The notes under the pieces: generated by a model
Databases searched by the model: none
What the model was told of the DNA's origin: nothing
The model's input: the letters and a program-made list of their open reading frames with translations, nothing else
Shown: positions 35,770 through 47,021 of the stretch, in pieces
Layout of the letters: each line of letters opens with the position of its first letter
Numbering within the stretch: the stretch's first letter is position 1
Program-made: the position numbers and the translations under genes
Assembly: GCA_024036415.1 (NCBI GenBank)
Contig: JAMWET010006936.1
Span: forward strand, 826,001-890,000
Direction: 5' to 3'
Source: Prochilodus magdalenae
Lineage: Eukaryota > Chordata > Actinopteri > Characiformes > Prochilodontidae
DNA length: 64,000 nt

Positions 35770-37188
35770 TGTATATATGATTTCCTGTGCATGTAGCTGT
35801 TCAAATCTGTGTTTGCTAGTCACAGATCGCCTAGTGTTCTTGAGTTCTGCTTAAAATTTGCTAAACCTTTCACCAAAACTGTATCTACTGATATATTTAT
35901 TTTACCACCTAAACATAAGTTTTTGACAGTGTTGTGATTGCTTTGGTAGAGACAAAATAGAATGTTAATTAATGCCATAATAACAATTATGGCATAAGGT
36001 CACTTAAAGTCAAATTATTTGTAATAGGTTTTCAGCTTCTTTAACTCTTTGAACCAATCTGAATTAAACTCAGCATAGTTTGATTATCCATACCAAACGA
36101 TTTAGCTTTAAAAAGTGAATAGAAGTGAAAATTATTTTTCCCCATAATATAATGCCTTAGAAGTATTCATGTTTATATGCCTGTTCACTACGTTACACAC
36201 CTGTTTCTTTTTATAGGGTCAGGCCGTCCTGGAGCTGAAAATGACCAATTCCTTTTAGTCCTACAAAAGTGTTCAACAATACCTGGAAATTTAACATGGC
36301 TTCCTTGTAGGACTCGGTTTCACCTGACCTACCGAATAAACTGCACCTCCTTACACTGTAAAATATGCTAAGTAAGAAATGTAGCATCACACAGGAGTTC
36401 AGATTCTTCAGAACCTTCACCCGGCTAAGAATTGCCACAAACTGAACAGAACCTATTTTAGTTTCTTTGTTAGTCTGATAAGCCCATAATGGCCCTCAGA
36501 AATGTACGTGTGACTTTGAACACTTACTATGTCAGGACATTTCCGAGTATCGCTTACATTCTTAGAAAGTCACGGCTAAACTTGTGCAATTACAACCCAA
36601 ACGAGAAATAACTGCAAAGTAGTTGTTTAATAGGTAATAGTACAAGCTGCGGTGCCTTTGTACTCACTGCCTGCCTTACCTGCAGTGACACCTAATATCT
36701 CACTTTTCTGGTCATGTAAATACCTGGAACTGGGGAGATCTGGAGGTGGCGGTGTGTATGGGTGCGTGTGAATGTGTGTATGTGTCAAACTGTTCTTAAC
36801 GCACCCACTCTGCATGCCCTGGCACAAAGCTCAGCCATTGGTCCCAAAGTAGATGACTGCTGCAAGCACACTGCAAATATTGAGGACCAAACAACTTTGC
36901 TTCCACATGAAAGCAGACACAGCTGCTGATGGGAGAGTTCCCCTCATTTGACTCAGCATTCAAGCCAAGTAATCCGGCCCCCTTTGCCCTTAACACTTCC
37001 TGGCAAATCGTAATGGTCAGTGAGCGTTGCTTGTCTTCCTGTTTCACCTTCTCTTCCTCTTGGCGATTAAGTCATTACCCACAAACTAGCATGGCCCCGG
37101 GGTATCTGCCCACAATGAAGGGATACACTGTTCTCCTTAACCCCCAAACACCAGAGCAGGGTTTGGTTGTGTTCAGACATTATTTCTC
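35770..37188. other. Non-coding stretch, no gene seen
   Basis: AT-rich to 36650, then mixed. 36177-36440 is open on both strands and may be an old repeat, but I could not assign it. GT-rich patch at 36750-36790. Confidence 0.5.
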
Positions 37189-37327
37189 AAATACTTGTTG
37201 GGCTTGTATCAGATTAATAAATTTGTTGGGCTTGTATCAGATTAAGTATTTGTTGGGCTTGTATCAGATTAATAAATTTGTTGGGCTTGTATCAGATTAA
37301 GTATTTGTTGGGCTTGTATCAGATTAA
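37189..37327. repeat. 27/28-bp tandem array, five units in alternating pairs
   Basis: The core TTGTTGGGCTTGTATCAGAT is repeated five times. The spacers alternate between AATAAA and AAGTA types, so 28- and 27-base units form a 55-bp higher-order dimer. Units are nearly identical, so the array is young. It passes directly into the older degenerate array. Confidence 0.95.
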
Positions 37328-38545
37328 ACTTTTTTTTACATTATTTAACTTTTTACATTTGGATTCATGATAATTTGGTTATCAGTTATTGATTTTCTTC
37401 ACTGATGATCTGATGTTGGGTTTTATTGTTCCACTTGGATGACTTAACAGGTACTATAATTAGAAATGTCAACTTTTATTTGATCTCTGCTTTGTTAGGA
37501 TTGGTTACAGTGGAATTAAGGATAGAGTTTTTTTGGGCTGCAATAATTTAGGAAAGGACTTTGTTGCCCTAGAGTTGGGTTCAGACAGAGTTTTTTGGGA
37601 TACAGTCAGGATCAGACAATTTTGTTGGACTTTATGTTAATTCAAACTGAATTTTGTTGGCCTACAACTCAGAAAAAAATTATTTCAAGCTGCTGTCAGT
37701 TCAAACTGATATTTATCAGACTAGAGTCAGATTTAGACATAATTCTGTTGGTCTACAGTTGGGTTACAGAATTTTATAGGTGTACAGTTACGTCCATCTA
37801 AAAATTGAGCTAAGTTATAGCTGGAATTAAATGTTGTCATGTCAGGCTATAATCATCTTTTTTGCTTTATTATCTCACACCAGACAGAATTTTGTAGGGC
37901 TTCACATGGGTTTCAACAATTTTGTCACCCTGCAGTTTAAGAGGAATTTGGTCAGGTTGCAGTTTGCTCACGCAGAAGTTTGTCAGGCTAGAGTAAAGAA
38001 TTTTGTGGGTCTATAATTGGATTTGGACAGCTCTATATTGAGCTACAGCCCACTCAAGATACATGTTGGGCATCTGGGTTCAGAACAGGTTTTTTTTTTT
38101 TTTTTTTTTTTTGCTGCTATCAGATTTAGACTTTTGTTAAGTTTGTCAGAGTCTGGCATGGACAGTAATTTGGTGGGTTATATTTAGGTTTGGACAGAAT
38201 TTGTTTGGCATATAGTCAGGACAAATTTAAAGTATAAGTTTATAACTCAAAATAGACTTTGTTGTGATATGGTTACACAGATTTGTGTCAGGCTACAGCT
38301 GAATTGTGTTGTTCTACATGAGGGTTTAAATATAATTATGTCAGACTACAGTTCTGACAAATTTGCTGAACTACAGTTGGGCTTAGGACAGGATTTTCTT
38401 GGATAATAATTAGGTTTGTACAGAATTTTGTAGAGCTTGCGTCAAGATAAAAATATAACTGGGTTACAACTGGAATTATTTTCAGCTACAGTTGGGTTCA
38501 AACTACTTTTTGCCAGGCTACAGCTCGGTTTTGGTGAGCTTTGTT
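37328..38545. repeat. Decayed satellite of about 30-bp units
   Basis: A loose unit close to GACAGAATTTTGTTGGGC plus TACAGTTGGGTT recurs about twenty times. Examples are ATTTTGTTGGCCTACAACTC (37652), ATTCTGTTGGTCTACAGTTG (37741), GAATTTTGTGGGTCTATAAT (37999), GACAGAATTTGTTTGGCATA (38195), GTGTCAGGCTACAGCTG (38284) and TTTGCCAGGCTACAGCTC (38507). Spacing varies with indels. The core matches the young array at 37189-37327. A T run lies inside (38090-38112). Confidence 0.75.
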
Positions 38546-39495
38546 AAATCAGATTAATAAAGAATATAGTAATTCTCACACACAGAATGCGCTCAGGTTA
38601 TGTTTGGGTTTGTTTCAGAATGTAAGCTTCATCTAGCAACTTCAGTGTACGTTCACACAGTTATCTTAGGCAAGACCATGACCTAAGCAACACTTCATCC
38701 TTCATGGCCCAAGAGTGTTTAGACCACTTAAAAGAGAGGATATTCAAATCTGAGTCAAAGAGGAGCCAAATGTTGAGAGGATGTTAATGCCATGGAAGCA
38801 AACTGGAGCTCCAAGGGACCGTTTGCAACTTTAATCTGCTCTTGGGTCAATGTCCTTTGTTCAAACTTTAGCCTTGGTGCCTGTGAAGAAACACGGTAAA
38901 CTGGTTTCAGGCCAGCTCTCAAGGGTGAACCCAGGCATCTTGTCCTAGTAGGCAGGAAACGCTGTGTGGCCAACGTGGGGTGACATGTTCTGATGTGGTT
39001 TAGATGGCGGGTGAGGGGGCGCAATATCATTCATTCATCTTTGCCCAGACCCAAACCAAGCCTACACATACTGTCCAGATGTGGCTGAAAAAGGTTTTTA
39101 AATTATATGCTTCACATTAAGGAGAATTTTTCATGAAATAAAATAAACAAATAGGTTAACACGCTGCTATACGGGACTCTGGCTAACTCATTACTCTGTT
39201 TTATTTGCGTTGGAAAGGGCGGCCCACAGTGAACAATGTGCCAAAGTTGGCCCCATGAGAACAACTGATTAGACCACAAGAAAGTTACCCTAACTCCACC
39301 CCCAGAGAGAACAAATATATCTGAGTGCCACATGAACTGTATTACAGAACTGGTTTAAAGTCAAAGTAAAAAACAAATTTTTATGTTTTTTTTTTTCACT
39401 CATTTTAAGCAATGCGAGTTAAAAATTTAAAAAAGCATGGCAGTGCATTTCTAGCAAACAAAAACTGTAAACACTTTTCATTGAAACAGAGAAAT
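38546..39495. other. Non-coding stretch, no gene seen
   Basis: Mixed sequence. The minus-strand frames at 38755-39030 and 39112-39333 show no domain. T and A runs occur at 39389-39435. Confidence 0.55.
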
Positions 39496-39590
39496 ACGTT
39501 TACTTATCAACTGACTGGGTAGGTTTGACATGGTGTGACATGCGAATGATTCAAGTTTCATGCTCGAGCACACATGTGACATAAGCTTAT
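39496..39590 (+). mobile_element. Family 1 copy 7, left part
   Basis: TGGGTAGGTTTGACATGGTG (39516-39535) then GACATGCGAATGATTCAAGT (39537-39556) and TTCATGCTCGAGCACACATG are the 5' subterminal part of family 1, as in 63719-63760. It stops where the LINE begins. Its other part resumes at 40412. Confidence 0.75.
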
Positions 39591-39610
39591 CGCTGTGTTC
39601 GTCGCTGTAC

Positions 39611-39958
39611 CTCAAGGCTGAGGAAGGCACATCTCCCACCTCCCATCCTCACCACCTTCTACAGAGGAACCATCGAGAGCATCCTGAGCAGCTGCATCAC
39701 TGCCTGGTTTGGGAACTGCACCGCACTGGATCGCAAGTCCCTGCAGCGGGTAGTGAGGACGGCTGAGAAGATCATTGGTGTCTCTCTCCCCACCCCCACG
39801 GATATTTACACCACACGCTGCATCCGCAAAGCAACCAGCATCTCACCCTCCTACCGTCTGGAAAAAGGTACAGAAGCATCCAGGCCCTCACATCCAGACT
39901 GTGCAACAGCTTCTTTCCCCAAGCCATCAGACTCCTTAACAACCAGAGCCTGATCTGA
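39611..39958 (+). pseudogene. LINE ORF2 C-terminal remnant, frameshifted
   Basis: The frame gives [17 protein letters not shown], then [20 protein letters not shown] and [17 protein letters not shown], the typical region after the reverse transcriptase palm in fish L2/CR1-type LINEs. At about 39842 a deletion near the CATCTCACCCTCCTACCG stretch shifts the frame. The right continuation, TLLPSGKRYRSIQALTSRL and then CNSFFPQAIRLLNN, lies in another frame and ends at the stop 39956-39958. No endonuclease or catalytic palm motif is present. It could not retrotranspose. Confidence 0.85.
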
Positions 39959-39987
39959 ATAACTGAACATATTCAGTGACTGGTCTG

Positions 39988-39988
<1 letters not shown>

Positions 39989-40025
<37 letters not shown>
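39989..40025. repeat. (AC)n microsatellite in LINE 3' region
   Basis: About eighteen AC units in the LINE 3' untranslated region. Confidence 0.97.
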
Positions 40026-40027
<2 letters not shown>

Positions 40028-40411
40028 CTCATATTTTAAATCTGTCTACACATAAACTTAAGGAGTACAATGTTTACATTTATACCAAATATGGATATAA
40101 CTGCTGCTAATAAACAATGTTCGTTTTTAAAAAATGGACATAACCACACTTTACTGCTCCCACTACCAGTGGGCTATCTGCACTGTCCCCTCCCTGCATT
40201 TACTACCAGTGGGCTATCTGCACTACCCCCTACCTGTATTTATTGTTTGCTGTTTTGTTTATTGTAAATTGTCTTGTGTATTTATTGTTCTATGTAGCAC
40301 CTTGGTTCTAGAGGAACGTTGTTTTGTTTCACTGTGTGCTGTACACCACTGTATATGGTTGAAATGGCAATAAAAACTACTTGACCTTACTTGACATTCA
40401 GTGACCAGTGA

Positions 40412-40680
40412 TCATCTGCAGGAACTGTGTGGGAATACTCAAGCTGCATGGGATGAATTATGACAGAACACCACTGTCTACAACTCCATGCCGAGATGTC
40501 TGGCATGTTGCATTAGCAAACTTGGCAGCCCGACACCATACTCAAAGACTCTACTTCTGTGTGTGTAGCTCAATAAATATTGCCCATGTCACTTCAAATG
40601 TATTGTTCCTGGTCACCTCTATCTCCCTTACAATCCCACACCTCCCTCTGGGTGTAGCTATTTATTTGATGATAAGTGTA
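40412..40680 (+). mobile_element. Family 1 copy 7, right part
   Basis: From ATCTGCAGGAACTGTGTGGG (40414-40433) through the C-terminal block and 3' region to the terminus TTATTTGATGATAAGTGTA (40662-40680). It begins within about 20 bases of the LINE tail, so LINE insertion and loss of the middle of the element belong together. Confidence 0.87.
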
Positions 40681-40924
40681 ATATTGCACACTAAGTATTA
40701 AGACTATATTAAGACTTTCAGACATATTAACTTTTAGGCAGTGAGATCTAACTGCTGATCATGTGACCATGAGGGGCACAGCATCATTATGGGTCTCTCC
40801 TCACTATCCAGTCCAACATCATCCTCCTGTGAATATCTTCATCCCTTCACTGTCCCTAAAGCTCAGTGCCAGTAATGCGGGCATGGTTCCCTGCTGGGTT
40901 TAGGCTCAGCCTGGTGAGGCCAGC

Positions 40925-40971
<47 letters not shown>

Positions 40972-42074
40972 GCAGGGGGGGTTTAATCAAGCTTAGAGAT
41001 TACAGTTCGATAAAGCTGTGAGATCCGCACGGATTAGGCTGATATTCAGCAAAGGTGTCTGGGTGTCTCCTCTGGCACCAGGGCACAAAACGTATACAGG
41101 CACAAACACACACATGTGCCAGTTAGGTACCCAAGTCACATTCAAGACAAGCACGTTCTTACTGTGAATCCACATACAGACATGCTGCTCAGGAAAAAAA
41201 CAAACAAACAGGAAATGCAGGGACATTTTTTACACCTCCAAAGGTCAGTTTTAAAAGTTGGTTGCATGCCAATGTGGTCAGTCCATTGTACTGAAAACAC
41301 CAGCAGCTTCTTTGATTGACACATTTCTTCTTTTTGTCTGTTTCCTTTCTCAGTAATGGCTTCCTGACAGCTACACATCCTTTCTGATCCATGGCGGTGA
41401 GTTGTCTTCTCACAGTAGAAGGACTGACAGATCCACCTGTGGATGTTTTCAGATCTGAAAGTCTGTTTATATGATGCGGACAGTTTTGTTGGTTAATCAA
41501 ATCTTGTTGGCAGGGACATAAAGACACAGTAAAATAAATAAATAGATACGCTGTTTTAACACCAAAAAACTAAGTGTCTGGGCTGTGTTAATACTTTGAG
41601 TTAATTGAACTTGAAATAACAAACTTGAATAAGTTGTTGGCCATGAAATTCAAGTTCTTGTTCTGGTAGCATAAATATTTGATTGAATTCAATTTCATAT
41701 AGTAAGGCAGCCCGAACACTAACTTTATACGTAAACAAAATTACAGTATAGAACTTTTTTACCGTATAGATTTTTTTTATTACAATGTGTTGAAAGCAAT
41801 TAGTGGGGATAATTCATCCTCCACTATACACTACAGACATGTCTAATTACCTTCCCTTACACTACACCTATGCCACATACAGGAATGTGTGTTTATCATG
41901 AGTTGAATATTTACTAAACTTTTGGCCTGATGAAAATGAATGAAGTCCAAATACTGTTTCCTGTATTAAAAAAATATTAATACAAATGAACAGAATTTGA
42001 TGTTTGGAGCTCAGAGCCCACAAACAGCCTAGCAATGAAACGTTTTTATTCAGCTCCAAGGTTTAAAATTGGAA
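40681..42074. other. Non-coding stretch with (GT)n
   Basis: (GT)n lies at 40927-40968. The remaining sequence is AT-rich. Overlapping minus-strand frames at 41142-41527 have no domain. No element ends recognised. Confidence 0.55.
40927..40968. repeat. (GT)n microsatellite
   Basis: Twenty-one GT units, uninterrupted. Confidence 0.97.
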
Positions 42075-42112
42075 AAGTTCAGCATCCCAACTTTCTCTGA
42101 AACAGGGTTGTC
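42075..42112 (+). mobile_element. Family 4 terminal fragment
   Basis: CATCCCAACTTTCTCTGAAA followed by CAGGGTTGT resembles the terminus of a common teleost DNA-transposon-like repeat (normally ...CCCAACTTTTTCGGAAT...). Short and diverged. Confidence 0.45.
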
Positions 42113-42849
42113 GAAGCTTATGACTATAGACTAGCATCATGCAAATGACATACATAAATCACAAATTTGCCTTTAACTGTACAAGCTGTAATCGCAAGTA
42201 GACTTGCATATGTGGTTTATGGTACTGTATCACTGTTTCTAACTGTGACATACATTTTATTCTTATTAGAATATTTCTTGTCTCCCTGTTAATCTTCTAT
42301 TGTCTGTAACAGCATCAGTTGTCGGGACAAACACTGTACATGTCATGCTGAGGTGACAAAAAAGAACCCTACCCCCCTCCACCTTCCATTAGCCCCAATC
42401 CTAAACCTATGCACAAAGACATGCAAAATTAATCTGCACTGTGTGGAAAGAGTAAAGCTCTGAGGGCAGAAAAGGGGTCTTTTTATTCTGAGAAAGAGAG
42501 AGAGTATCAGATGTCTGAGTGAGAGACAGCTGCGTTAGAGCGATGTGTCAGGCGCTAATGCCCCCCGACAGCTCTGAAGGCGTCCCGAAGAGGATGCAGC
42601 CTCGTTTGCATAATGACCAGAGGATAATTGTCCTATCCCAAACAGGCCTGCTGGAGTATGACCCTGATTTAAGAATGAACTGGCAGCTGTCATTATCAAG
42701 TACTACATATCAGTGTCTATTTAATACTCACAATTGTATGTAAAGGTTTTGGCACAATCGGCAAATGACATATTCTGTTGATTTTTGTGAACAGACGTGA
42801 ACACGACACCTGGAGCAAATAATGAGTTTAAAGTATTATAGAAGTTACT

Positions 42850-42980
42850 TTACAGCCACTTATCTTTCTTGGTCGCAGGGGGTTGTTGGAGCCTATTCCA
42901 GCACTCTTTGGGTTGAATACAAGAAACACCCCGGACAGGACGTCAGTCCATTGCAAGTGGTGGTCTGGTACTGGTTTACC
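42850..42980 (-). mobile_element. SINE fragment, reverse
   Basis: TTGTTGGAGCCTATTCCAGC (42884-42903) and GACAGGACGTCAGTCCATTG (42934-42953) match the 3' half of the SINE family at 55986-56319 in the same reverse orientation. Confidence 0.6.
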
Positions 42981-42999
42981 TGGTCACCCATCTTGGTCA

Positions 43000-43130
43000 T
43001 GATGGCTGACCAGCATGCCAGCATCTTGAACACAACATATGCTAGTTTGCTGGTGACTAGCATGCTAACTTTCATTACTACTACCAGCATGCCAGCATTT
43101 AAGCCACGACAAATGCTGCAATGCTAGTCT
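43000..43130. repeat. CCAGCATGC-rich palindromic repeat patch
   Basis: The words GACCAGCATGCCAGCAT, GGTGACTAGCATGC and CCAGCATGCCAGCAT recur with opposite-strand counterparts (GCTGGTGAC). This is a degenerate palindromic microrepeat of a type frequent in fish. It begins next to the SINE fragment. Confidence 0.5.
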
Positions 43131-43773
43131 ATATTGTTTCTAGCAGGTCATCCCATAAAGTTCCTGTTATTTGTTAAAGCAGTTTCAAATGTACTGTAGC
43201 ATGGTAGTATTATTAGCATAGAATTAAGATAGCATAACACATAACACGACATATAGCTAAGTTATCTCAGGACCTGTATGTCTGTATGCTATGCTAATGC
43301 TAGCTAAGGTTATCTCACCTTAACCTCATTTGACGATTTATCTGCTAATACAGTACTTAAAAACTGCTAAAATGTTACCTGACAAAGTGAGTTGTGGTTA
43401 AATAAATTACATACATATTTATTATTTTCCTAATTGATGTTTGTCTTCTCAGAACATGTTACTCCTATCCCTCCCTTGAACCCACCCTTAAGGTTTTGGG
43501 GTAAAGACCATTGGTCATAATGTAATCGGCCAATCATGGACAGACAGAATTGGAATAACCATGTAGTACTTACATAAGCTAACATAATTAATAGCAAGAA
43601 GAAGATAATAGATAAGATATGTGTGTGTATATATATATATATATCGATAGCAGGTCCCTATGTAGCATTAACATGTTATTTGTATGACTATAACACTGGC
43701 TAGGGTATTATTATTTATACAAAACTGAAACTAAAGACTGAATCTGGCATCCAGAAGGATGGAAAAGGAAAGA
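43131..43773. other. Non-coding stretch, no gene seen
   Basis: AT-rich with a TATA tract at 43627-43644 and many GCTAGC/GCTAA words around 43290-43310, similar in style to 7835-8030. Confidence 0.5.
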
Positions 43774-43845
43774 TGGTAAACAAGCGCCTGTTCCAACCTT
43801 TTTGAAACTTGTTGCAGGCATCAAATTTAGAATGAGTATTTATAT
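43774..43845 (+). mobile_element. Family 4 fragment
   Basis: GGTAAACAAGCGCCTGTTCC then AACTTGTTGCAGGCATCAAA matches 45878-45950 over about 70 bases in the same orientation. Part of the same dispersed family as 42075 and 22583. Confidence 0.6.
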
Positions 43846-45099
43846 AGAGAAACATGTATATGCAGTATTCCAAAATTGGTTTGGAAGTTTGGTAGCCAGC
43901 ATTAGCTACATAGGCTAATGCTGATTCATGCTAATAATCAACCAGTTCATAATTTATCAACTAAAGTATTGCTTGAATATCTTACTTCTAGCCGAACCTT
44001 TAAAATACAGTATGTGTGTCCCACTGATCAGTGTATTTGACTTCAAATGTTTTTTTTTATTTTTTATTATTCAACAGATATCAGCTAGTTTATTATTCAA
44101 CCCATGTTGTCCTCTAGTTTCTACACTTTCCTTTTTACATCTAGACCAAACAGATACACTGTTCATGTTTAGTGCAGTGTGTTTTGAGACACTAAGTGAG
44201 ATACAAAAGACCTGTTTAGCAGGTCATTGGGCTTTTGCATAGTAATATGAGAGGGTGGGCTATACTAATTCGCAGTGGGCTGCTGGGAATCACTTAGCAG
44301 ATTGTGTTTGAGTCGTTTGTCAGCATAATAACATATTCATGACTGCAAAGGCATGTTCTGTAGCAGGCATCGCCACGTGAGGCTGATAGAGAAGAAAACA
44401 CATATGCATGCACACAAATGTCAGTCAACTATGGAACAAAAGTGGCATGAAACTAATTTTATGAAAGAAAGAATGATAAAAACCACAAACTTGCTGAACC
44501 AACCCTAACCTTTACCACAGCTATCATAGGTCAACCTTCTGAAATAAGCCAGAAAGACCATTAAAGGTATCTGCTGGTTCCTCTGGTGTCCGGTAGTCAC
44601 TGTGGTATTTTGTGTATCCCTGATAGGTCGATATCACGGTGTAAAGGTTTCTAGTGGTTTAACATGTGCTCTGGGACTAGTAACAGATGCATTTGATGGT
44701 TTCTTAATGGGATCTAAAGGTGTCCTACAGGAAACTAGTGGTCTGGTAAGCATTAAGTCAATTCCCATTAGAAAGCAAAACCACCAGGTTTTAATCCTAA
44801 TGGTTCTGAAGGTCTTTTTTTTTCAACAGGGCAATGCTTGGCCTTTTTTAAGAGCGCTGACATGTTACAATGACACACAAAAAAAGTTTCTGGGGAGATT
44901 TTGGAGCAAGAACTAGAGTAACCAGGGCACACAGGCAGATCAGAGCAGTGCAGAGGCGTCCCGGGACGTCCTGATTACAGAGACTTGTCCTGGTCCTTCA
45001 GGCTGCTGGTGCAGGGGATGCTAACCTTTAATTTCACCTCCCGCATCGCGTCTCCATGCAAGCAGAGTGGCAAATCAAAAGCACTGCATGAAGCTAAGC
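43846..45099. other. Non-coding stretch; degenerate GGTTTCTAGTGG motif cluster
   Basis: 44560-44830 repeats variants of GGTTYCTAGTGGT / TCTAATGGG (44587, 44646, 44699, 44733, 44803), which suggests an old short tandem or dispersed repeat. No gene. The frame 44602-44916 spans it and is not credible. Confidence 0.4.

Positions 45100-45186
<87 letters not shown>
45100..45186. repeat. (GA)n microsatellite
   Basis: About 85 bases of GA with one AAGA interruption; the longest purine tract of the window. Long frames on both strands (44975-45347) are produced by it. Confidence 0.97.
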
Positions 45187-45188
<2 letters not shown>

Positions 45189-45877
45189 TCAGGGAAGCAG
45201 CGGACTGAGCGGCTAATGTGCACTGGTGAGTGGAATCTAGTGAGTATAAGCAGCAGGAGGCACAGCAGGGGAGGGGGTGAGGTCACAAGACACACACAGC
45301 CACACACCCACACAGAGGAAAACCTACTAGAAACCATCATGAGATGAAATTGACTTGATTCACATAGAGCTCATCTATTTGAAAGTGAGCGAATGACTGA
45401 AATGCTACCCATGTCAGGACTCAAGCTGTAAAATTCTGAACAGTCAGGTTGCCTAAGTCAGCTGAAGCTGAATACTGGACGTCAGGTTCCCTGGGGCTAA
45501 GAAGAAACGGGCCATTCGGATTGTTACCAGCATGGGTAACCTCATATCTGTGAATACACTATTAATGGTGAACACGTTTTGAAGTGACATATGCTATCTT
45601 GTAGACACTGTCTTCTTCAGGGAGATGCTTCAGCCATGCTTATTTTAAGATGACAACACCCAGCCACATTCTGCATGTTATAGTGCAGTTGCTAGACTAG
45701 GCTGCTTCTACTTATGACTCATTAACAACAGAATATGGCTAGGACGTACAGTTGCGCATGATTGAAGACCTGTATACGTAAGAAATGGCAAAAAATTTTA
45801 AATCCTCTTTTAACTGATTAGTTGGTGTCTTCAGTCCCCAAATCATTATTAAATGGATCACTCACAAGGAAAGGTGA
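45187..45877. other. Non-coding stretch, no gene seen
   Basis: Nothing recognisable. Confidence 0.55.
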
Positions 45878-45950
45878 TGAACAAGCACCTGTCCCAACCT
45901 TTTTGGAACTTGTTGCAGACATCAAATTTGGAATAAGCTTTTCTTCATAT
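45878..45950 (+). mobile_element. Family 4 fragment
   Basis: GGTGATGAACAAGCACCTGT then CCCAACCTTTTTGGAACTTG and TTGCAGACATCAAATTTGGA; the best preserved fragment of this family here. Confidence 0.6.
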
Positions 45951-47021
45951 TAGGAAACACAAAATCAGGTTAAACATAAAAATATTGTGCTTGTGTACCA
46001 TTTTGATTTGATCAACAGAATTTGCTAGTCATGGTTTATTATTATAAGCATTATATATCGTTGCTGTCCAAAGAAATACATGTATCTCCATTTTTGTCGA
46101 TTTTCACTTTTATGCATCATGTAAGTACAGCAGCTGCTGAGTATACTGTGTGAAAATGTCACGATGTATGGACGGACAGAGCTGGCCAAAAATATAAATC
46201 ACATCTGGTTCCTTTATCTTGCATTCAATTTATGTTAGGCTGTTGCCCTCTCCTGTAAAGTTGGTTTCACCTTAGAATCCAAAACCCAAACACTCATGAA
46301 TCGTATGTGGAAACAGACACTTTCACACAAGAGCAGCCACTGTCCGATAAGCCGGTCACATCATAAGAGCAAGCAGACTCTAATTCTAATCCTTACTACA
46401 CCCACACTCACACACATGCACGCACACACACACCCTCTGTCCTCGGAGGGATCCCACTCTCTCTTACCTCCCCCCGTCCCAGATCTAAATTAAAGATGAG
46501 TCTGGTGTGAGGGAGAGTGTTGTTAAGTCATGTGTGAGGGAGTGGGGCTCTGACCCACTAATTATACACACGCTCAGACAATCGCACAAATAAAGACTTC
46601 CTCTCCATATTTAATGCAGCACCCGCAGCTGCCAAACAAACAGCCGCAGTGGAGACAGGAGGCACTCGGCCGGCCAGCCCGGATAAACACCACAGCTTTT
46701 CTCACGGAGGCGCCACCATGGAAGCATCTCCGAGCCGCGAGAAGAGGGAATTTCCACTCTGCTAAGTGTGTTTGACGTTATTTGAGCATTATTTATATTT
46801 ATTTTCCACTTGCTGAGACGTTAGGCAATCTAAGATCTGGAGGGGTTGGGGGGCCGGATGGAGCAGTCCTCCAAAACACAAGACACACAGAGTTGTCATT
46901 CTGGGGTTGTGCAGTGCAAAAATACACCCAGACCTTCACTTTCCCACCTACAAGGTTTTAATTATTATTATTAGAAAGGTTTGTTCATATTTGGTTGTTT
47001 TCTAAGAAGTATATTTTTGAT
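45951..47021. other. Non-coding stretch; possible conserved island
   Basis: 46480-46860 is repeat-free and locally GC-rich (GGCACTCGGCCGGCCAGCCC at 46660-46679) and then drops to AT-rich TTATTTATATTTATTTTCC. It lacks exon signals. This is the kind of sequence expected of a conserved non-coding element, but conservation cannot be judged from one sequence. Confidence 0.4.

Larger units (their letters stand above)
39605..40395 (+). mobile_element. L2/CR1-like LINE 3' end, inserted in family 1 copy 7
   Basis: The C-terminal part of a non-LTR reverse transcriptase gene (39611-39958) is followed by a 3' untranslated region with an (AC)n tract (39989-40025), two copies of ACCAGTGGGCTATCTGCACT (40167 and 40205), and a tail with AATAAAAACTACTTGACC. 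The 5' part is absent, as usual for LINE insertions. It sits inside a family 1 element, with part of the host element missing. Confidence 0.85.

Noticed and set aside
37189..37327. Regular short repeats resembling a CRISPR array
   Set aside because: Spacers are the same two short words alternating, so it is a tandem array, not repeat-spacer structure.
44975..45347. Frames of about 120 codons on both strands
   Set aside because: Created by the (GA)n tract; Arg-Glu or Ser-Leu repeats with random flanks.
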